A DNA stretch of 64,000 nucleotides from Chionoecetes opilio. Taxonomy: Eukaryota; Arthropoda; Malacostraca; Decapoda; Majidae. The notes under the pieces were generated by a model. The model ran no database searches, was not told the DNA's origin, and was given only the letters and a program-made list of their open reading frames with translations. Made by a program: the position numbers and the translations under genes. The first letter of the stretch is position 1, and each line of letters starts with the position of its first letter. Location of the stretch: contig JACEEZ010020917.1 in the NCBI GenBank assembly GCA_016584305.1, forward strand, positions 555,331 through 619,330, written 5' to 3'. Of the stretch, positions 11,890 to 23,345 are shown piece by piece.

Positions 11890-12062
11890 AGGCTGGTTCA
11901 CACTCTGAAATCACGGCAGCGTTCCGTCAGCCATGCCTTGTATTCACACTATTCGTCACGGTTCTGTCATTTTCGCCAGTTCCTGCTCACCCTCTAAGCA
12001 GACATGGTGCCTCAGAGGCTATGGTTGAAGAAATTTGCATTAATAGCACTTCTGTAATAAGG
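11890..12062 (+). mobile_element. Harbinger element, left part only
   Basis: AGGCTGGTTCACACTCTGAA and the following 160 bp match the left half of the complete Harbinger elements at 53020 and, reversed, 26774. It breaks off inside the transposase-derived segment (after GCACTTCTGT). Confidence 0.7.
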
Positions 12063-12176
12063 ATGTAAAACATCAGCAAGCACCCTAAATGTCATGAAAC
12101 GTCAAGTGGATGCCCATCCTCAAATAAGAGCAAGAAAAATATTGTGATATGACTTTTACATCCTCACCCTGGCCAC

Positions 12177-12362
12177 TTATAATGTTACGGTGTCGCGGCT
12201 GTCGCCACCCCGCCACGCCACCCCGAAACTCTCCACCCACTTATGCACAAATTTCCTCGTAACATCCACAATCCTTGATATTTCTTCCACTGGCCTCTCT
12301 GCCTTGTGTAGAGTCACAATAACTTTAATTTGCTCCTTTGTTAGGTCTTTCTTGCCACCCAT
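12177..12362 (-). pseudogene. Tc1-like transposase N-terminal HTH fragment
   Basis: The - strand frame reads MGGKKDLTKEQIKVIVTLHK followed by ERPVEEISRIVDVTRKFVHKW, the first helix-turn-helix of Tc1-like transposases (LT-x-x-Q ... I-x-x-L-x-x-x-x-x-x-x-E-I-S/A-x-x-x-x-V-x-x-x-x-V). About 61 codons are open; no second HTH or catalytic motif follows. Nearby - strand sequence to 12641 may be its flank. Confidence 0.65.
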
Positions 12363-13162
12363 TATGAAAATAATGATAGTTATACCAATGCGCGTCTGTT
12401 CAAATTACTCGCGGGAAGGAAGGCGATACTTTTTAAAATGCTGCGTCTATAATTGACAAGTGGCATCTGAACATTCCTCAACGGTCTTGATGGACTGCCC
12501 GTGCCTTAAACAAGCTGCCATATGTAAGATATCTCTCTCGGAAGTCAGTAGGCTGCCATAGAGTACATTTTCTGAATTCCCGTATGGAAGCGCTGTGTTA
12601 TGATGTCGCGAACAATATTTTGGCGCAGAGTGTAATTCCATTATTATTCAATTGCGCCATGGGAAATGGGGCTCAAAATACTCAGAATCAAGAAAGCTAC
12701 ACGATGATGTAGGTAAGAGTCATTGGACTTTTGAAAGCCTACTACCAATATAATACCAATATCTATACTGCAAATTTTCCACAGTCTAAACACATAGCAG
12801 AAAAGCAACAAAGGCATACCTACATCATTAAATCTAAGCTATATGTCATAGGTAGCAAATATTAGAATATCAATTCGTGGGGGCATCCTGCAATATATTA
12901 TGACCGATTTTGATTGCCACTTTACATTTTAACTAGTATAATTTTTCATTCACATTCATTGCACTAAGAATATTGTATTTAGGTACATGCTCATAATCAT
13001 TTGCTTTCTCCTACAAATCCTTTTTTTTTTAAATAACTTTTGATAAATTTATGATATTTTTTTGCCCCCTCAAAAACACCAATTTTTTTTTCTTTCCCAA
13101 AACCTTCTTGTAAAATAGGGGTGCGTCTTATGCGGAGGTGCGTCTTATGCGCCGGCAAATAC

Positions 13163-13398
<236 letters not shown>

Positions 13399-13640
13399 CC
13401 GTATTTTACAGCTTATAAGACTCACTTTTTCCCCCAAAAAATATCCTGAAAATGCCCCAAGCCCCTGTCCACCCAGCAGTGAATGGGTACCGGGTGTTAG
13501 CCAAGGGTTTGTGACCCGCCTCACGGGGTGGTGGCTTCGGCCATCACTATGTAGAGGAGAGGAGAAGGAGAGGAGCTTGAGTTGAGTCACCCAGTGGATG
13601 CTATCGGTGAAGCCTTTAGTCCGGCATTCTCCCACACACG
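13399..13640. repeat. T10-related terminus fragment and SINE-B fragment
   Basis: 13399-13458 matches the block at 6785. From about 13455 the sequence CCCAGCAGTGAATGGGTACC and GGTTTGTGACC matches, reversed, the body of the SINE-B copy at 61160-61445. Neither is complete. Confidence 0.55.
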
Positions 13641-13723
13641 TACTCTGTCCTACGAACGATACTTGATCTTGATATTACAGGTGGCCTATTCTTCATAGGC
13701 CAGGCCTTTGAACCGGTGTTACA

Positions 13724-14445
13724 TAAAATAAGTAACACCTCAAAATAAGTAGCACCTGACCTCACCCCCCCGCCGATCCTTACTTATTTACCACAAAATA
13801 CTCCTTTGTAAGTGATTAACAAGGACGTGTGTGGTATTGTGGTTGCTGGAGGTACTGGAGGAGACAGGAGAGAAGAGAGGAAGGCATTGGAGGTACCGTA
13901 GAGAAGGGATGAAAGCATTAGTGTAGTGATTAGTTAGTAAGAGCAAGGCATTGAGTGATCTAGCTCTGTACACGTTTTATGTCTATGTTAGTGTGCTTTT
14001 ATGTATGACAAGGCAGGTGAAGGGATTATCTTGTTAAAAACTTCCATCTCTGTCTCTGTCGATTCGTCTTCTTCTTGTGACCTTTGACGCTTAGTATCGC
14101 TTCATAGGTTCTCTTCAAACTTCATCTCCTTTATTAACAGATTTGTCAACTCTTCCCATGTGTATTTCACCTGGGATACTAAAACATTTTCATTTGTTTT
14201 GGTCTTGAGTGAGTGAGGGCGTCAGCTGATGGTTGTGTGACAGTGTTATACGGCAATAACACTGTCACAATGCCTTCCTCTCTTCTCGCATGTCTACTCC
14301 AGTACCTCCAGAAACCACAGTACCACACACGTCATGGTTAACCACTTATAAAGGAGTATTTTGTGGTAATTAAGTAAGGAACGGCAGGGGTGTAAGGTTT
14401 GAAGGTGCTACTTATTTGGAGGTGTTACCTATCTTATTTAATTAT
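13724..14445. mobile_element. LIR2, long-inverted-repeat element
   Basis: Left-arm words AAGTAGCACCT, TTACCACAAAATACTCCTTT and ACGTGTGTGGTA recur in reverse complement and in reverse order at the right (14310-14440). The arms are about 170 bp with several differences. The loop has no long frame. I could not settle a target duplication. Fold-back or MULE-like elements have this shape. Confidence 0.7.
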
Positions 14446-14448
14446 CCT

Positions 14449-14712
14449 TGATGAGGGCTCTAAAATCCACTTTAAATCTTTCTCTACACCGTCGAGTGGC
14501 CTAAGAACACCCACATGAACGCCCATTAACTCTAACTTCGATTGCGAGGGCATCAGAGGACACAGGGGGTGGCATGAGCCTCTAATCACAGGTGTCACTA
14601 TAGAAATTATGTCTTGCGTCACCACGGGCGACGGCTAACCATCACAGCCCTCAAGTGAACCTCCAGGGCCTACCATCCCACCCCTGGAGCTCACAGCCTA
14701 ACGGCGCTGTAG

Positions 14713-14742
<30 letters not shown>
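14449..14742 (+). mobile_element. SINE-A, 5' truncated, with CA tail
   Basis: It matches the SINE-A body from the CTTTAAATCTTTCT segment through CATCACAGCCCTC and CGGCGCTGTAGGCA, and ends in a (CA)n tract at 14715-14742 in place of poly-A. Confidence 0.8.
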
Positions 14743-14744
<2 letters not shown>

Positions 14745-14952
14745 CTGTCTGTCTGCTGTGTGTACAGATGCGCTTTGAAAGGCTCCTCTACAACTGGCTA
14801 TGGTGACTGGCTGCTTTGACCAAACAAGGACGCAGAGGACCCAAAGAGACCTTGAGTACCTACAGGTGAGAGCTGTGCAGTTAAATAGTCTCGTCTCCAA
14901 ATGATTAGCCTAAAAAGGGAACAAAATTTGAAGTGAAAAAAAGTAAACAAAG

Positions 14953-15800
14953 ATGGAGGATCCCGCCAAGACGCCTTTTGATGGCTTTGACACTAAAGAA
15001 AAAGACTTATTAGGGCTGAAATCGAACCAGAGAAGAGTTATAATGCTAGAAGATATAGTACACGAAATGATGGAAAAACTAGAGAAGATGGAAAAGAAAG
15101 TGTTCGTACTGGAAAAAGATAATACTATTTTGAAAAACAGAGTGGATGAACTAAATTGTAAACCAGACGACGAAAAGGTAGTGAAAATGCACGCAGAAAT
15201 TAATGCAGTACATAAGAAATTGAAAATGACACAAGAGGAAATGAAAGATGAAAGAAAGACATGGAAGATAGAACAAGAAAGCTTATGTCAAATAATAGAA
15301 GATCAAGAAAATGAAAAGAAAAATCTGACCAAAGAAGTAGTCAAAGTAATCAAACAAAAGGAAAATTTAGTAAGAGATACGGTGGACAAAAAGAAATGTC
15401 ATCATTTTTGGTTTTAAAGAAAGAGTGCTGCCCAAGAAAAACATAAGAGAAGAGGAAGAAAAGAAAGTGTCAAAAGAAATATTTAAAGTAGTAGAAGAAA
15501 ATACGGAGATAGAAGAAGAAATAGAAGGGATACGTAGGTTAGGCAAATATGAAGAGGGAGGTGGCCCCGCCCCTTAAAAGTTAAGTTTCGGTCACAAAAT
15601 ACAGCACAAGATATGTTGTTTAAGGCATGGAAACTGGCAAAGACAGAAGAATATAAGAAAATAGGGATAAGAAAAGATATGAATGAGGAAGAAAGAGCCA
15701 GTTTGAATGTACTGTTTAAAGAAGCCAAAGAAAAAAACGAATTGAGAACGGAAGAGGAAAACAGAAATTCTATTGGAGAGTTTTGGACCAAAAACTGAAG
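14953..15800 (+). pseudogene. LINE-C ORF1, coiled-coil nucleic-acid-binding protein, frameshifted
   Basis: It starts MEDPAKTPFDGFDTKEKD. Residues about 25-150 are rich in Glu, Lys and Leu with heptad spacing (a long coiled coil, expected to trimerise the RNA-binding protein). A frameshift near 15405 is followed by a second part with RRLGKYEEGGG and FRSQNTAQDMLFKAWKLAK, resembling the RRM-like and C-terminal domains of LINE ORF1 proteins. It closes near the ORF2 start. In the living element it would coat the RNA and act as a chaperone; this copy is broken. Confidence 0.72.
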
Positions 15801-15849
15801 AAGTGGTATCTAAAAGAGAAAGAGTAAGAAAAGACAGTTCAAAGGAAAA

Positions 15850-18150
15850 TGAAAAAGGATGGCAGGTATCGTACACAAATATAAATGGGCTAGTGTCAAC
15901 ATTAACAGAAGTAAACGATTACCTAAGAGCCAAGAAACCAGACATATTGGGTTTAGTAGAAACAAAGCTGAGTGATTCTGAGGATGTGCCAGTTGGGGAG
16001 GGTCAATATAATGTATGGAGGAGAAACAGAAATCAGAAAAAGGGAGGTGGTGTAATGATGTTCACAAGGAAGGATGTGGTAGTAGGAAATGTGGAAAAAG
16101 GAGAAGGTATGGCAGAGGTGTTGAGGGTAGAGTTGGTGATGAAAAAAGGAAGAATAAGAGACTTAGTACTCGTATACATTCCACCTAAAGGCCGGTTCCC
16201 ACTATCCCGCTTGTACGGCCACCGTACAACAACAATGACGTCACCATCATCACCGCTTGAGTGGTATTTGTGGTAACTGGGCACAGTTGGCAACTCCGCT
16301 CGAGCGGACACCGCCGAGCGGGAGAGATGATTTGAATTTAACTTTGTACGGCAGCCGTACAGCGGTACGGCGGCGCGGTAGACTTTGTTGTGACGTCATT
16401 GTGACATCATTGTTGTTGTACGGCGGCCGTACAAGCGGGATAGTGGGAACCGGCCTTAAGACAAATTCCTGGGGGAGAGAAGAGTATGGAGACATGATAT
16501 GAGACAAAAGCAAATGTTTAAAGAATTCGATGGAAAATTGTGAGAACATAATTATGATGGGAGATTTGAACTGCAAAGAAGTTTGCTGGGAAGAATGGTA
16601 TACTGAAGGAGAAGACGAATCATGGGGTGGTACATTGTTAAATTTGGTAATGAATAACATCATGACTCAGTGGATTAAAGAGAACACAAGATTCAGAGGT
16701 AGCGAAGAACCATCAAAACTAGATCTACTATTGACGAAAGAACTGGAAGTAATTAGTAAAGTAAATTATCAGTCCCCACTTGGAAAGAGTGACCATGTAC
16801 TTATTGAATTTGAAGTAAATGATAGCAAAAAAGAGGGGAGAAGAGAAGAACACAAGATAGGAAGATACAATTATGGAGAAGCAGACTTTGACGGATTAAG
16901 AACATTTTTCGGAGGCAGACTGGAGTAATTTCCATGCAACAAGGAGTACCCAGAAAAAATGGGATGAGTTCATCTGAATTTACACCGAAGGAATAAATAG
17001 TTATGTTTCAAGGATAGTTATCAGAGAAAAGAAAAAGAATGAATGGTTTAACAGAAAATGTGAATTAGCAAGACTAGAAAGAAAAAACATGGAATAGTTG
17101 GAGGAAAAAAGGAGGTATCAACCTTTGGGAGAAGTACAAAACAACTAGAAATGAATATGTAAGAATCCGAAGAGAAGAAGAAAGTAACTATGAGAGAAAT
17201 ATAATAGAAAAATGTAAGAATGAACCGAAACTTTTCTATAGATATATAAATGGAAAAATGAAAAACAAGGAAGGAATAGATAAGCTGAAGGTAGAAGGCA
17301 TAGTGTATGAAGATGCATTACAACAGGCCGAGGTGATGAATAAGTGCTTACAGACTGTATTTACAAGAGAAAGTGAATTTAAAACGAAAAATATTATAGC
17401 AAAAGAAAATATAATGGAAGACATAAAAGTAGACGTAATAGAAGTAAAAAGGCTAATGGAAAGTCAAGATGTGAGAAAAGCCCCGGGTCCAGATGAAGTG
17501 TCGAATTGGATAATGAAAGAGTGCAGTAACCAACTAGCAGGAAAGTTACATAGTGTAATTGAGAGTTCACTCAAGGAGAGCAGAGTCCTGCTTGATTGGA
17601 AAAGAGCAAATATTGTGCCAATTCACAAAGGAGGAGACAAAGAAGAACCAATAAATTACTGACTAAATTATCATTAACAAGTGTAGTGGCAAAAATGTGT
17701 GAAAAATTGTGAAGGACAGATGGTTGAAATATTTGGAAGAGACAAACACACTCGCAGGTGGCCAGTTTGGATTTAGAGGAGGAATGTCATGTATGATGAA
17801 TTTATTAAGCTTACTCGAGAGTGATCGATGTGACACAGGAAAGAGAGGGGTGGGTCGAATACATATACTTGGACATAAAGAAGGCATTTGACAAAGTACC
17901 TCACAAGAGACTTCTCTGGAAGCTAGAACATGTAGGAGGATTGAAGGGTGGTTTGCTGAAATGGATGGAAGACTTTTTGAGCAACAGAGAGATGAGAACA
18001 GTAATAAAAGATCAGAAGTCAGAATGGTGCAGTGTGATAAGTGGAGTTCCTCAAGGATCAGTATTGGCCCCAGTGATGTTCTTGGTCTATGTATATGATA
18101 TGACAGGGAGTGAACAGCTATATGAGTTTATTCGCTGATGATGCTAAATT
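15850..18150 (+). pseudogene. LINE-C ORF2 5' part: AP endonuclease and reverse transcriptase
   Basis: Endonuclease motifs in order: YTNINGL, LVETKL, GGGVMMF, VLVYIPPK (interrupted by the MITE at 16189), MMGDLNCKE and KSDHVLIEFEV, the last being the terminal SDH motif. The reverse transcriptase follows with APGPDEV, a second part around FGFRGGMSC, LDIKKAFDKVPHKRL, SGVPQGSVLAPVMF and the start of the F-A-D-D box at 18130, where a T7 element begins. At least four frameshifts or stops (about 16500, 17000-17250, 17662, 17870) disable it. Family role: nick target DNA and copy element RNA. Confidence 0.85.
16189..16456. mobile_element. Harbinger-type MITE, complete, 268 bp
   Basis: Near-perfect arms: AGGCCGGTTCCCACTATCCC at the left and its reverse complement at the right, with CGCTTGTACGGC next to each. 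It is flanked by TAA (16186-16188 and 16457-16459), the 3-bp TSD of PIF/Harbinger. Removing it and one TAA restores the endonuclease frame. The arms contain TGACGTCA and TGACATCA words. Confidence 0.92.
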
Positions 18151-18208
18151 ACAGGAGAACCTCATTTAACCGGCATTCAAAACAACGGCACTAATCGACC
18201 CAGGCATT

Positions 18209-18411
18209 TTTTATTTTTTATTTATTTATTCCCCCCCCCCCCCCCCCCCCGGGCCTCCAGCAGGAAGGACCACGGGCTAGCTTAGCACGGGCTAAGAGAG
18301 ATCCTGTGAAAAAAGAGAGGAGAGTGTTCGTGCTGCTGGCGTGCGACACGAGGACTGGCTTGTCCATCCTGACGAGGAGTGCGGGGGTAGAAAGGGGCAC
18401 TCAGCAGGATA
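18209..18411 (-). mobile_element. Short retroposon of unknown family with 11-bp TSD
   Basis: It is flanked by ACCCAGGCATT at 18198-18208 and 18412-18422. A T-rich start (antisense A tail) and a C20 run precede a GC-rich body. No tRNA-like box was recognised. The T7 copy at 23727 carries the empty site (ACCCAGGCATTAATT). Confidence 0.75.
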
Positions 18412-18504
18412 ACCCAGGCATTAATTAGGTATAATTATTTCAAAAACTGAGAAAATCAGCAGAAATTTAGTTCAAATTTGGCGGGGTCCAACCCAAGGTT
18501 GGCA

Positions 18505-18757
18505 ACCCTTTCATCCCTTTCACTGGTAAACTCTGGAACTCTCTTCCTGTTTCTATTTTTCCACTTTCCTATGACTTACATCTCTTCAAAAGAAGAGTAA
18601 CAATACACCTCCCGAACTAAATTGGCTCACCCCTCTTTTTTTATTTTATTCTCTTACTGTCTTCTTTATAGGGACTGGCAACTAAGCGGGCTTTGTGTTA
18701 CTCATTTTTGTTGTGCCCTTGGCCAGTTCCTTGTGATGTAAGAAAAGAAAAAAAAAT
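18505..18757 (+). mobile_element. LINE-J 3' tail inside T7
   Basis: GGTAAACTCTGGAACTCTCT through CTCCCGAACTAAATTGGCTC and an A-rich end match the 3' end of the LINE at 31720-35416. Only the tail is present, as expected for 5'-truncated LINE insertion. Confidence 0.8.
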
Positions 18758-18954
18758 TATAATTATTGGGATTTTGGGCGATTCCATAAGAATAACTCTC
18801 GAAACAATGGCAAAATGAGTTATCCGGCATGCGCTCCCCCCTGAGGGTGCCGGATAAACGAGGTTTTCCTGTACTTAGAAAAGTAGAAAGTAAAGAGGAC
18901 TGAGGATTTACAAAATTATCTAGATAAGATTTTCAGATGAAGTCAATTATGGGA

Positions 18955-19640
18955 AATGGAGTTTAATGCTAAAAAGTGTAAAGTGATGGAAATGGGCAGT
19001 AGCAAGAAGCGACAGAGAGGAAAGTATTCGATGGGAAATGAATGGATAATCAAAACAACGGTCGAAAAAGATCTGGGAGTATGGATTACGGATAATTTGT
19101 CACCTGAGAAGCATATAAACAAGATCACAGGAGATACATATCAGTTGCTGAGGAATATAAGAATGGCATTCAAATATCTGGATGAAGAGATGATTAAGAA
19201 ATTGATAACATCTGATTCGACCAAGGTTGGAATATGCGTCAGTGATTTGGTCACCACATAAAAAGAAGGATATAAGGAAGATTGAGAGAATACAAAGAGC
19301 AGCCACAAAAATGGCTCCAAGCCTGAGAGATTTACCATATGAGGAAAGACTTTCAAGACTGAAACTCCCAACTCTTGAGAAAAGAAGAGAAAGGGGAGAT
19401 TTTATAGCAGTGTATAGAGCATCAATGGGTCTGGAAAAAATTGATAGAGAAGATATGTTTGTGTGGGACGATAGAAGTACCAGAGGTCATGAGAAGAAAT
19501 TGAAAAGGACAACATGCAAGAGGGACGTAAAAAAATACAGCTTCCTGTATAGAAGCCTGGAATAACCTTGATGCAGAAGTGATTAATGCAAGAAATATTC
19601 AGGACTTCAAAGGCAAGCTGGATAATAGTAGGGTTGGAGA
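18955..19640 (+). pseudogene. LINE-C ORF2 C-terminal part
   Basis: It resumes after the T7 insertion with MEFNAKKCKVMEMG, VEKDLGVWI and, after a frameshift near 19225, PHKKKDIRKIERIQRAATKM, LPTLEKRRERGD and a closing FKGKLDN. This is the thumb and C-terminal tail typical of CR1/Jockey-type ORF2 proteins. Confidence 0.8.
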
Positions 19641-19729
19641 CGGGACAGTACGAGCATAGCTCTTTTCCTGTATGTTACAACTAGGTAAATTTACACACAC
19701 CAAAAAAAAGATGAAGAGAAAAAAAAACT

Positions 19730-19850
19730 TGTACGAAGCAGCGCGATCCTCGGGGATATAATGCGCGAGAGTCGGGATAGGAAAAATTTAGGACTGCGCG
19801 AAACTCGAGGATCGTGAAACTCGCATAGCGTGAAACTCGGGAGGGTACTG
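19730..19850 (-). repeat. T8 terminus, right end
   Basis: GAAGCAGCGCGATCCTCGGG through CGAAACTCGAGGATCGTGAA to CTCGGGAGGGTACTG, followed by TA. It abuts the 3' end of LINE-C; the mirror arrangement (T8 end next to LINE-C 3' end, with a SINE-B between) is found at 60986-61462. Confidence 0.7.
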
Positions 19851-20041
19851 TATATATATATATACAGTAAAACCCTTATAACTCGGCACTGTATAATCTG
19901 AATTTGATATACAGTAAAAGCCTTATAACTCGGCACGATAGGGGCTCTGGCCCTTGCCCAGTTATTCAATGTGCCGAGTTATGCAATGTCCTCCTCTGAT
20001 ATGGGTATGAAAAAAGAAAAAAAAAAAAAAAAAGTAAATAC

Positions 20042-20420
20042 AGTACTGTAAAAACATAAAAACTCCACTTACCAGTGAACGGGTAGAATGTGCTGGATTT
20101 GATATCAAACTCAGCACAAATAGCCCGCATGGACGCACCTGCATCCATCCTTGCCAGCACTTTCACCTTTTCCTGCAGGCTCAGGGCCTCAGGCTCTTCA
20201 ATTTCATTCCCTTCCTGCTGGTGACACCCTTGCGTGATGGAGCTGACATCTTGATATACAGTACTGTATGATGTAATCCCAAATCATACAGTACTGTATT
20301 TCAAGATGTCAGCTCCATCACGCAATGGTGTTTCCAGCAGGAAGGGAATGAAATTGAAGAGCCTGAGCCTGCAGGAAAAGATCAAAAGGACAAAAATACG
20401 ACTCTATGCGACTGAGGATA
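20042..20420. pseudogene. T3 transposase N-terminal remnants
   Basis: On the - strand 20070-20166 encodes VLARMDAGASMRAICAEFDI, the CENP-B-like HTH of pogo/Tigger transposases. A further piece at 20300-20420 (+ strand) encodes MSAPSRNG-like and LKSLSLQE residues. The pieces are rearranged and in opposite orientations, so nothing functional remains. Confidence 0.6.
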
Positions 20421-20560
20421 TGCCGAGTGTAAGCGAAGAGATGCAGTTATAACATCAATATGCCGAGATACATTATTTTTTGCCGACTTTCTGTTTACAT
20501 GTTCACAGAAGAGGTTGTGAGGGCATGATATGCCGAGTGAAAACCATGAGATGCAGTTTA

Positions 20561-21195
20561 GGTGAGGCAGTAGCAGAGTGGTTAGCGTCACCGGGTGGCG
20601 TTCTCGAAGACCCGAGTTCGATCCCGAGTGAGACCCATAAATCCACTTGAAATCTTTCTGCACCGTCGAGTGGCCTAAGAACACCCACATGCCCTGTCCA
20701 TTAACGCTACCTTCGACTGTGAGTGCATCGGAGGACACAGGGGGGCGGCATGAGCCTCTAATTACAGGCGTCAGTCCAGGGCCGGATTAAGGGGGGGCTA
20801 CCGGGGCTCTAGCCCCAGGGCCCCCACCGAAAGGGCCCCCACCATATGTATATTAGCTTTAAGCAGTAATATTAAAAACATTAGCAAGTTACAAAACCAA
20901 AACATATTTGCCTGTCTCTGTTTCATCCTTTATCTCTGAATACCGGTCTATGCATTAATAGTTCTTTGCCAAACATAGGCCTCAAAATACCCACAAAAGT
21001 GCTTAATTTTCGTGCGAATATAGAGCCCCCACAAAAACTGAGCCCCAGGGCCCCCACAGCTCTTGATCCGGCCCTGGGCGTCACTATAACAATCCTGCCT
21101 GCGCCACCACGGGCGAGGGCCAACCATCACAGCCTGTAGCTCATTGCCTACACGCGCTATAGGCATAGGTGTGTAAAAAAAAAACCTTTAAAAAA

Positions 21196-21213
<18 letters not shown>
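20561..21213 (+). mobile_element. SINE-A, with nested hAT
   Basis: Head GTGAGGCAGTAGCAGAGTGG with A-box, then B-box GAGTTCGATCC, body and A-rich tail. Interrupted at 20776-21077. The insertion point in T3 is identical to that in the copies at 9.9, 36.7 and 44.1 kb. Confidence 0.85.
20776..21077. mobile_element. Small hAT-like element, complete
   Basis: Ends CCAGGGCCGGATTAAG and CTTGATCCGGCCCTGG, flanked by GCGTCAGT (20768-20775) and GCGTCACT (21078-21085). Same insertion event as 10066-10383, 302 bp here. Confidence 0.85.
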
Positions 21214-21226
<13 letters not shown>

Positions 21227-21314
21227 GTCAGTCATGCAGAGTTATATCAAATTCCGAGTTATACAGTGCCGAGTTATAAGGCTTTTACTGTAACTCGGCA
21301 TGGCAAAAACAATA

Positions 21315-21387
21315 CACACAAACCTCATTTTCCCGGACTAATAGGGGGGAGCACTGGTCCGGGAATCGCAACATTCCAGGAATTAGC

Positions 21388-21420
<33 letters not shown>

Positions 21421-21944
21421 CGATGCCATTACCCACCCCCGGACGCTTATCCTACTCTAGTATTTACTGTCCGGCAAGCGCCAATATCAACTACCCCGCC
21501 GCGTACTTTTACGCCCGCTGAGCATGCTGCCACCTGGCGGGAGGCAGCAGAAAGTGTTCAATAGTCTCAAGAGACGTTTCTGCACCAGGGGCAGTGGGGG
21601 TCAGGGGACTAACGGAGGCTGTGCAGGTGAACCATGAGTGTCGTGTGTCCAAATGTAAACAATACGACCGCTGAGGATGCTGCCACCTGGCGGGAGGCAG
21701 CAGAAAGTGTTCAATAGTCTCAGAGATGTTCCTGCACCAGGGGCAGTGGGAGTCAGGGGACTGACGGAGGCTGTGCAGGTGAACTGTGAGTGTCGTGTGC
21801 CCAAATGTAAACAATACGACCGCTGAGCATGCTGCCACCTGGCGGGAGGCGCGGACACTGACCCGGGGTGACAGGAGATGCGGCGGCTCGGACCGCCGGA
21901 CAACTTTGTCAATTTACGAACAGGACTCGACTCGGCATTTCAAC

Positions 21945-21987
<43 letters not shown>

Positions 21988-22061
21988 TGGGCCTCTGACA
22001 TATCCCCGGACCTCGGATTTTGTCCGGCAAATCCGATATCCGGGAAATCGAGGTTTGTGTG
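21315..22061 (+). mobile_element. T4 element with internal minisatellite
   Basis: Ends CACACAAACCTCATTTTCCC and GAAATCGAGGTTTGTGTG, flanked by TA. Subterminal CCGGGA and GTCCGG words recur. The interior is a 152-153 bp tandem array. Poly-A tracts at 21392-21420 and 21947-21984. Confidence 0.85.
21525..21860 (-). repeat. 152-bp minisatellite in T4, part LINE-R-derived
   Basis: Units begin at 21525, 21678 and 21830. On the - strand each holds CCGCCAGGTGGCAGCA, a stretch around TTGTTTACATTTGG, and about 90 bp of LINE-R 3' coding sequence (CACCTGCAC ... TGCCCCTGGTGCAG ... GACTATTGAACACTTTCTGC). Confidence 0.9.
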
Positions 22062-22074
22062 TATGTATATATAT

Positions 22075-22306
22075 ATATATTTTGTTTTGTTTTTTTGTTA
22101 CACTTATGCCTATAGCGTGCGTAGGCAGTGAGCTCCAGGGGTGGGATGGTAGGCCCTGGAGGCTCACTCGAGGGCTGTGATGGTTGGCCCTCGCCCGTGG
22201 TGGCGCAGGCAGGATTCATATAGTGACGCCTGTGATTAGAGGCTCATGCCGCCCCCTGTGTCCTCCCATTCACTCACAGTCGAAGGTAGAGTTAATGGAC
22301 AGGGCA
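22075..22306 (-). mobile_element. SINE-A, antisense, 5' truncated
   Basis: T-rich start, then GCGTAGGCAGTGAGCTCCAG and the conserved body to GTTAATGGACAGGGCAT. The tRNA-like head is missing. Confidence 0.8.
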
Positions 22307-22477
22307 TAGTGTTGCAGTAATTAAGTGCTCAAGTGATGTAAAATTAAGTTGTACAGTACAGGGAGGTCCCGAAGATACGAACAGTTAGGTTCCACCTGGC
22401 ATACTCGTAAAGCGAAATCTCGTATAACGAAGCACATAACTAATGGTAAAATATAGGTTTGGTTCCAGGACCCCATC

Positions 22478-22516
<39 letters not shown>

Positions 22517-23221
22517 TTCAAGCTAAAATAAACTATAGCAAACACAACAAACACACAGCGTCTATATTACCCACACTGTACTACCTATTCTGTAGAAAAA
22601 CCATTCTGAAAGAGAAAATAGCAAACAAAATAACATAACTGCACATTAATTAAACATAAAACATAAATGATGTCATCAAGCTCATCATCAGTCACCAGCC
22701 AATGACAAACAGTTTTTAAAACTTCTCGACCAATCACAAGTCAGCGAGACATATTTCCGGGCAAGAATGGCATGCCAGACTGCCTCTCCGCCCTCTGTCC
22801 CCATCATCCCAAACGAATTCTCGTTTTATTCGGAATGCTTGGGTTTTAAGGAGTTTTAATGTATCAGATAGTAAGATATATAAGTAAAAAGCCTCTGTTG
22901 CTAGTGTTTTGGTGTTAGAAGGTGTGTATGTGGGTTGAAATAGTGAATATTTGTGTTATGGGGCGGTGGGGCCGCGGCAAGAATTTCTCCGTCACTCACT
23001 GCCCCAGCAGTCACCTCATCATAACATCTTTAAATCACCCTTATTTAAGGTGACACACGGTGCTACATTGATTTAGATAATGACACGTGTATATAACATC
23101 ACACCATAATCACTAAGTTGTATAATAACGAGTAATAAAATGTTTAAGCCTGCCCAAACCTACAGTGGCGGAGGAGCTGGCGGCTCCAGCGGCGCCGCCA
23201 CTCAAAACTTTTGAGTAAAAA

Positions 23222-23345
23222 CCCGCCGTCATCCGCCTCACCTGTGCCTTCCTGAAGAAGACAGTCAGCTCCCACGCCTGTGATAGCACCATAGGATATC
23301 ACCAGGGATCATAGGATTCCTCAAGGGGTTCTCGCTCCCCTACTA
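23222..23345 (+). mobile_element. LINE-R 3' tail fragment
   Basis: GTCATCCGCCTCACCTGTGC, CTTCCTGAAGAAGACAG and the CATAGGATATCACCAGGG end match LINE-R tails at 300, 24500 and 60690. Confidence 0.7.

Larger units (their letters stand above)
18152..18871. mobile_element. T7 element with retroelement passengers
   Basis: Ends CAGGAGAACCTCATTTAACC and CGAGGTTTTCCTG, flanked by TA. The LINE-C copy at 62.28 kb reads straight through this point (GCTAAATTACTAAGAGAAG on the - strand), giving the empty site. Inside are a short retroposon (18209-18411) and a LINE-J 3' tail (18505-18757). Confidence 0.88.
14941..19680 (+). mobile_element. CR1-like LINE (LINE-C), nearly full length
   Basis: Two-ORF non-LTR retrotransposon: coiled-coil ORF1, then ORF2 with AP endonuclease and reverse transcriptase, and a short AT-rich 3' end. 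It carries an internal Harbinger MITE (16189-16456) and a T7 element (18152-18871). Both ORFs are frameshifted. A second copy runs on the - strand at 61462-63187. Assignment to the CR1/Jockey side rather than RTE is inferred from the C-terminal region and lack of RNase H. Confidence 0.85.
19912..21290 (-). mobile_element. T3 element inserted into another T3
   Basis: Complete, flanked by TA, reverse of the 9909 copy. It holds, in order, the conserved transposase-derived segment (20100-20180), a palindromic ACAGTACTGTA region, a + strand SINE-A and a nested hAT. Confidence 0.85.
19865..22306 (+). mobile_element. Outer T3 element, hosting another T3 and a T4
   Basis: CAGTAAAACCCTTATAACTC to TTTGATA (19865-19911), then after the inner T3 the sequence resumes at 21293 with ACTCGGCATGGCAAAAACAA, as in the T3 copy at 9909. 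It is interrupted again by T4 (21315-22061) and continues into an antisense SINE-A that stops near 22306. The right end is lost. Confidence 0.75.
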
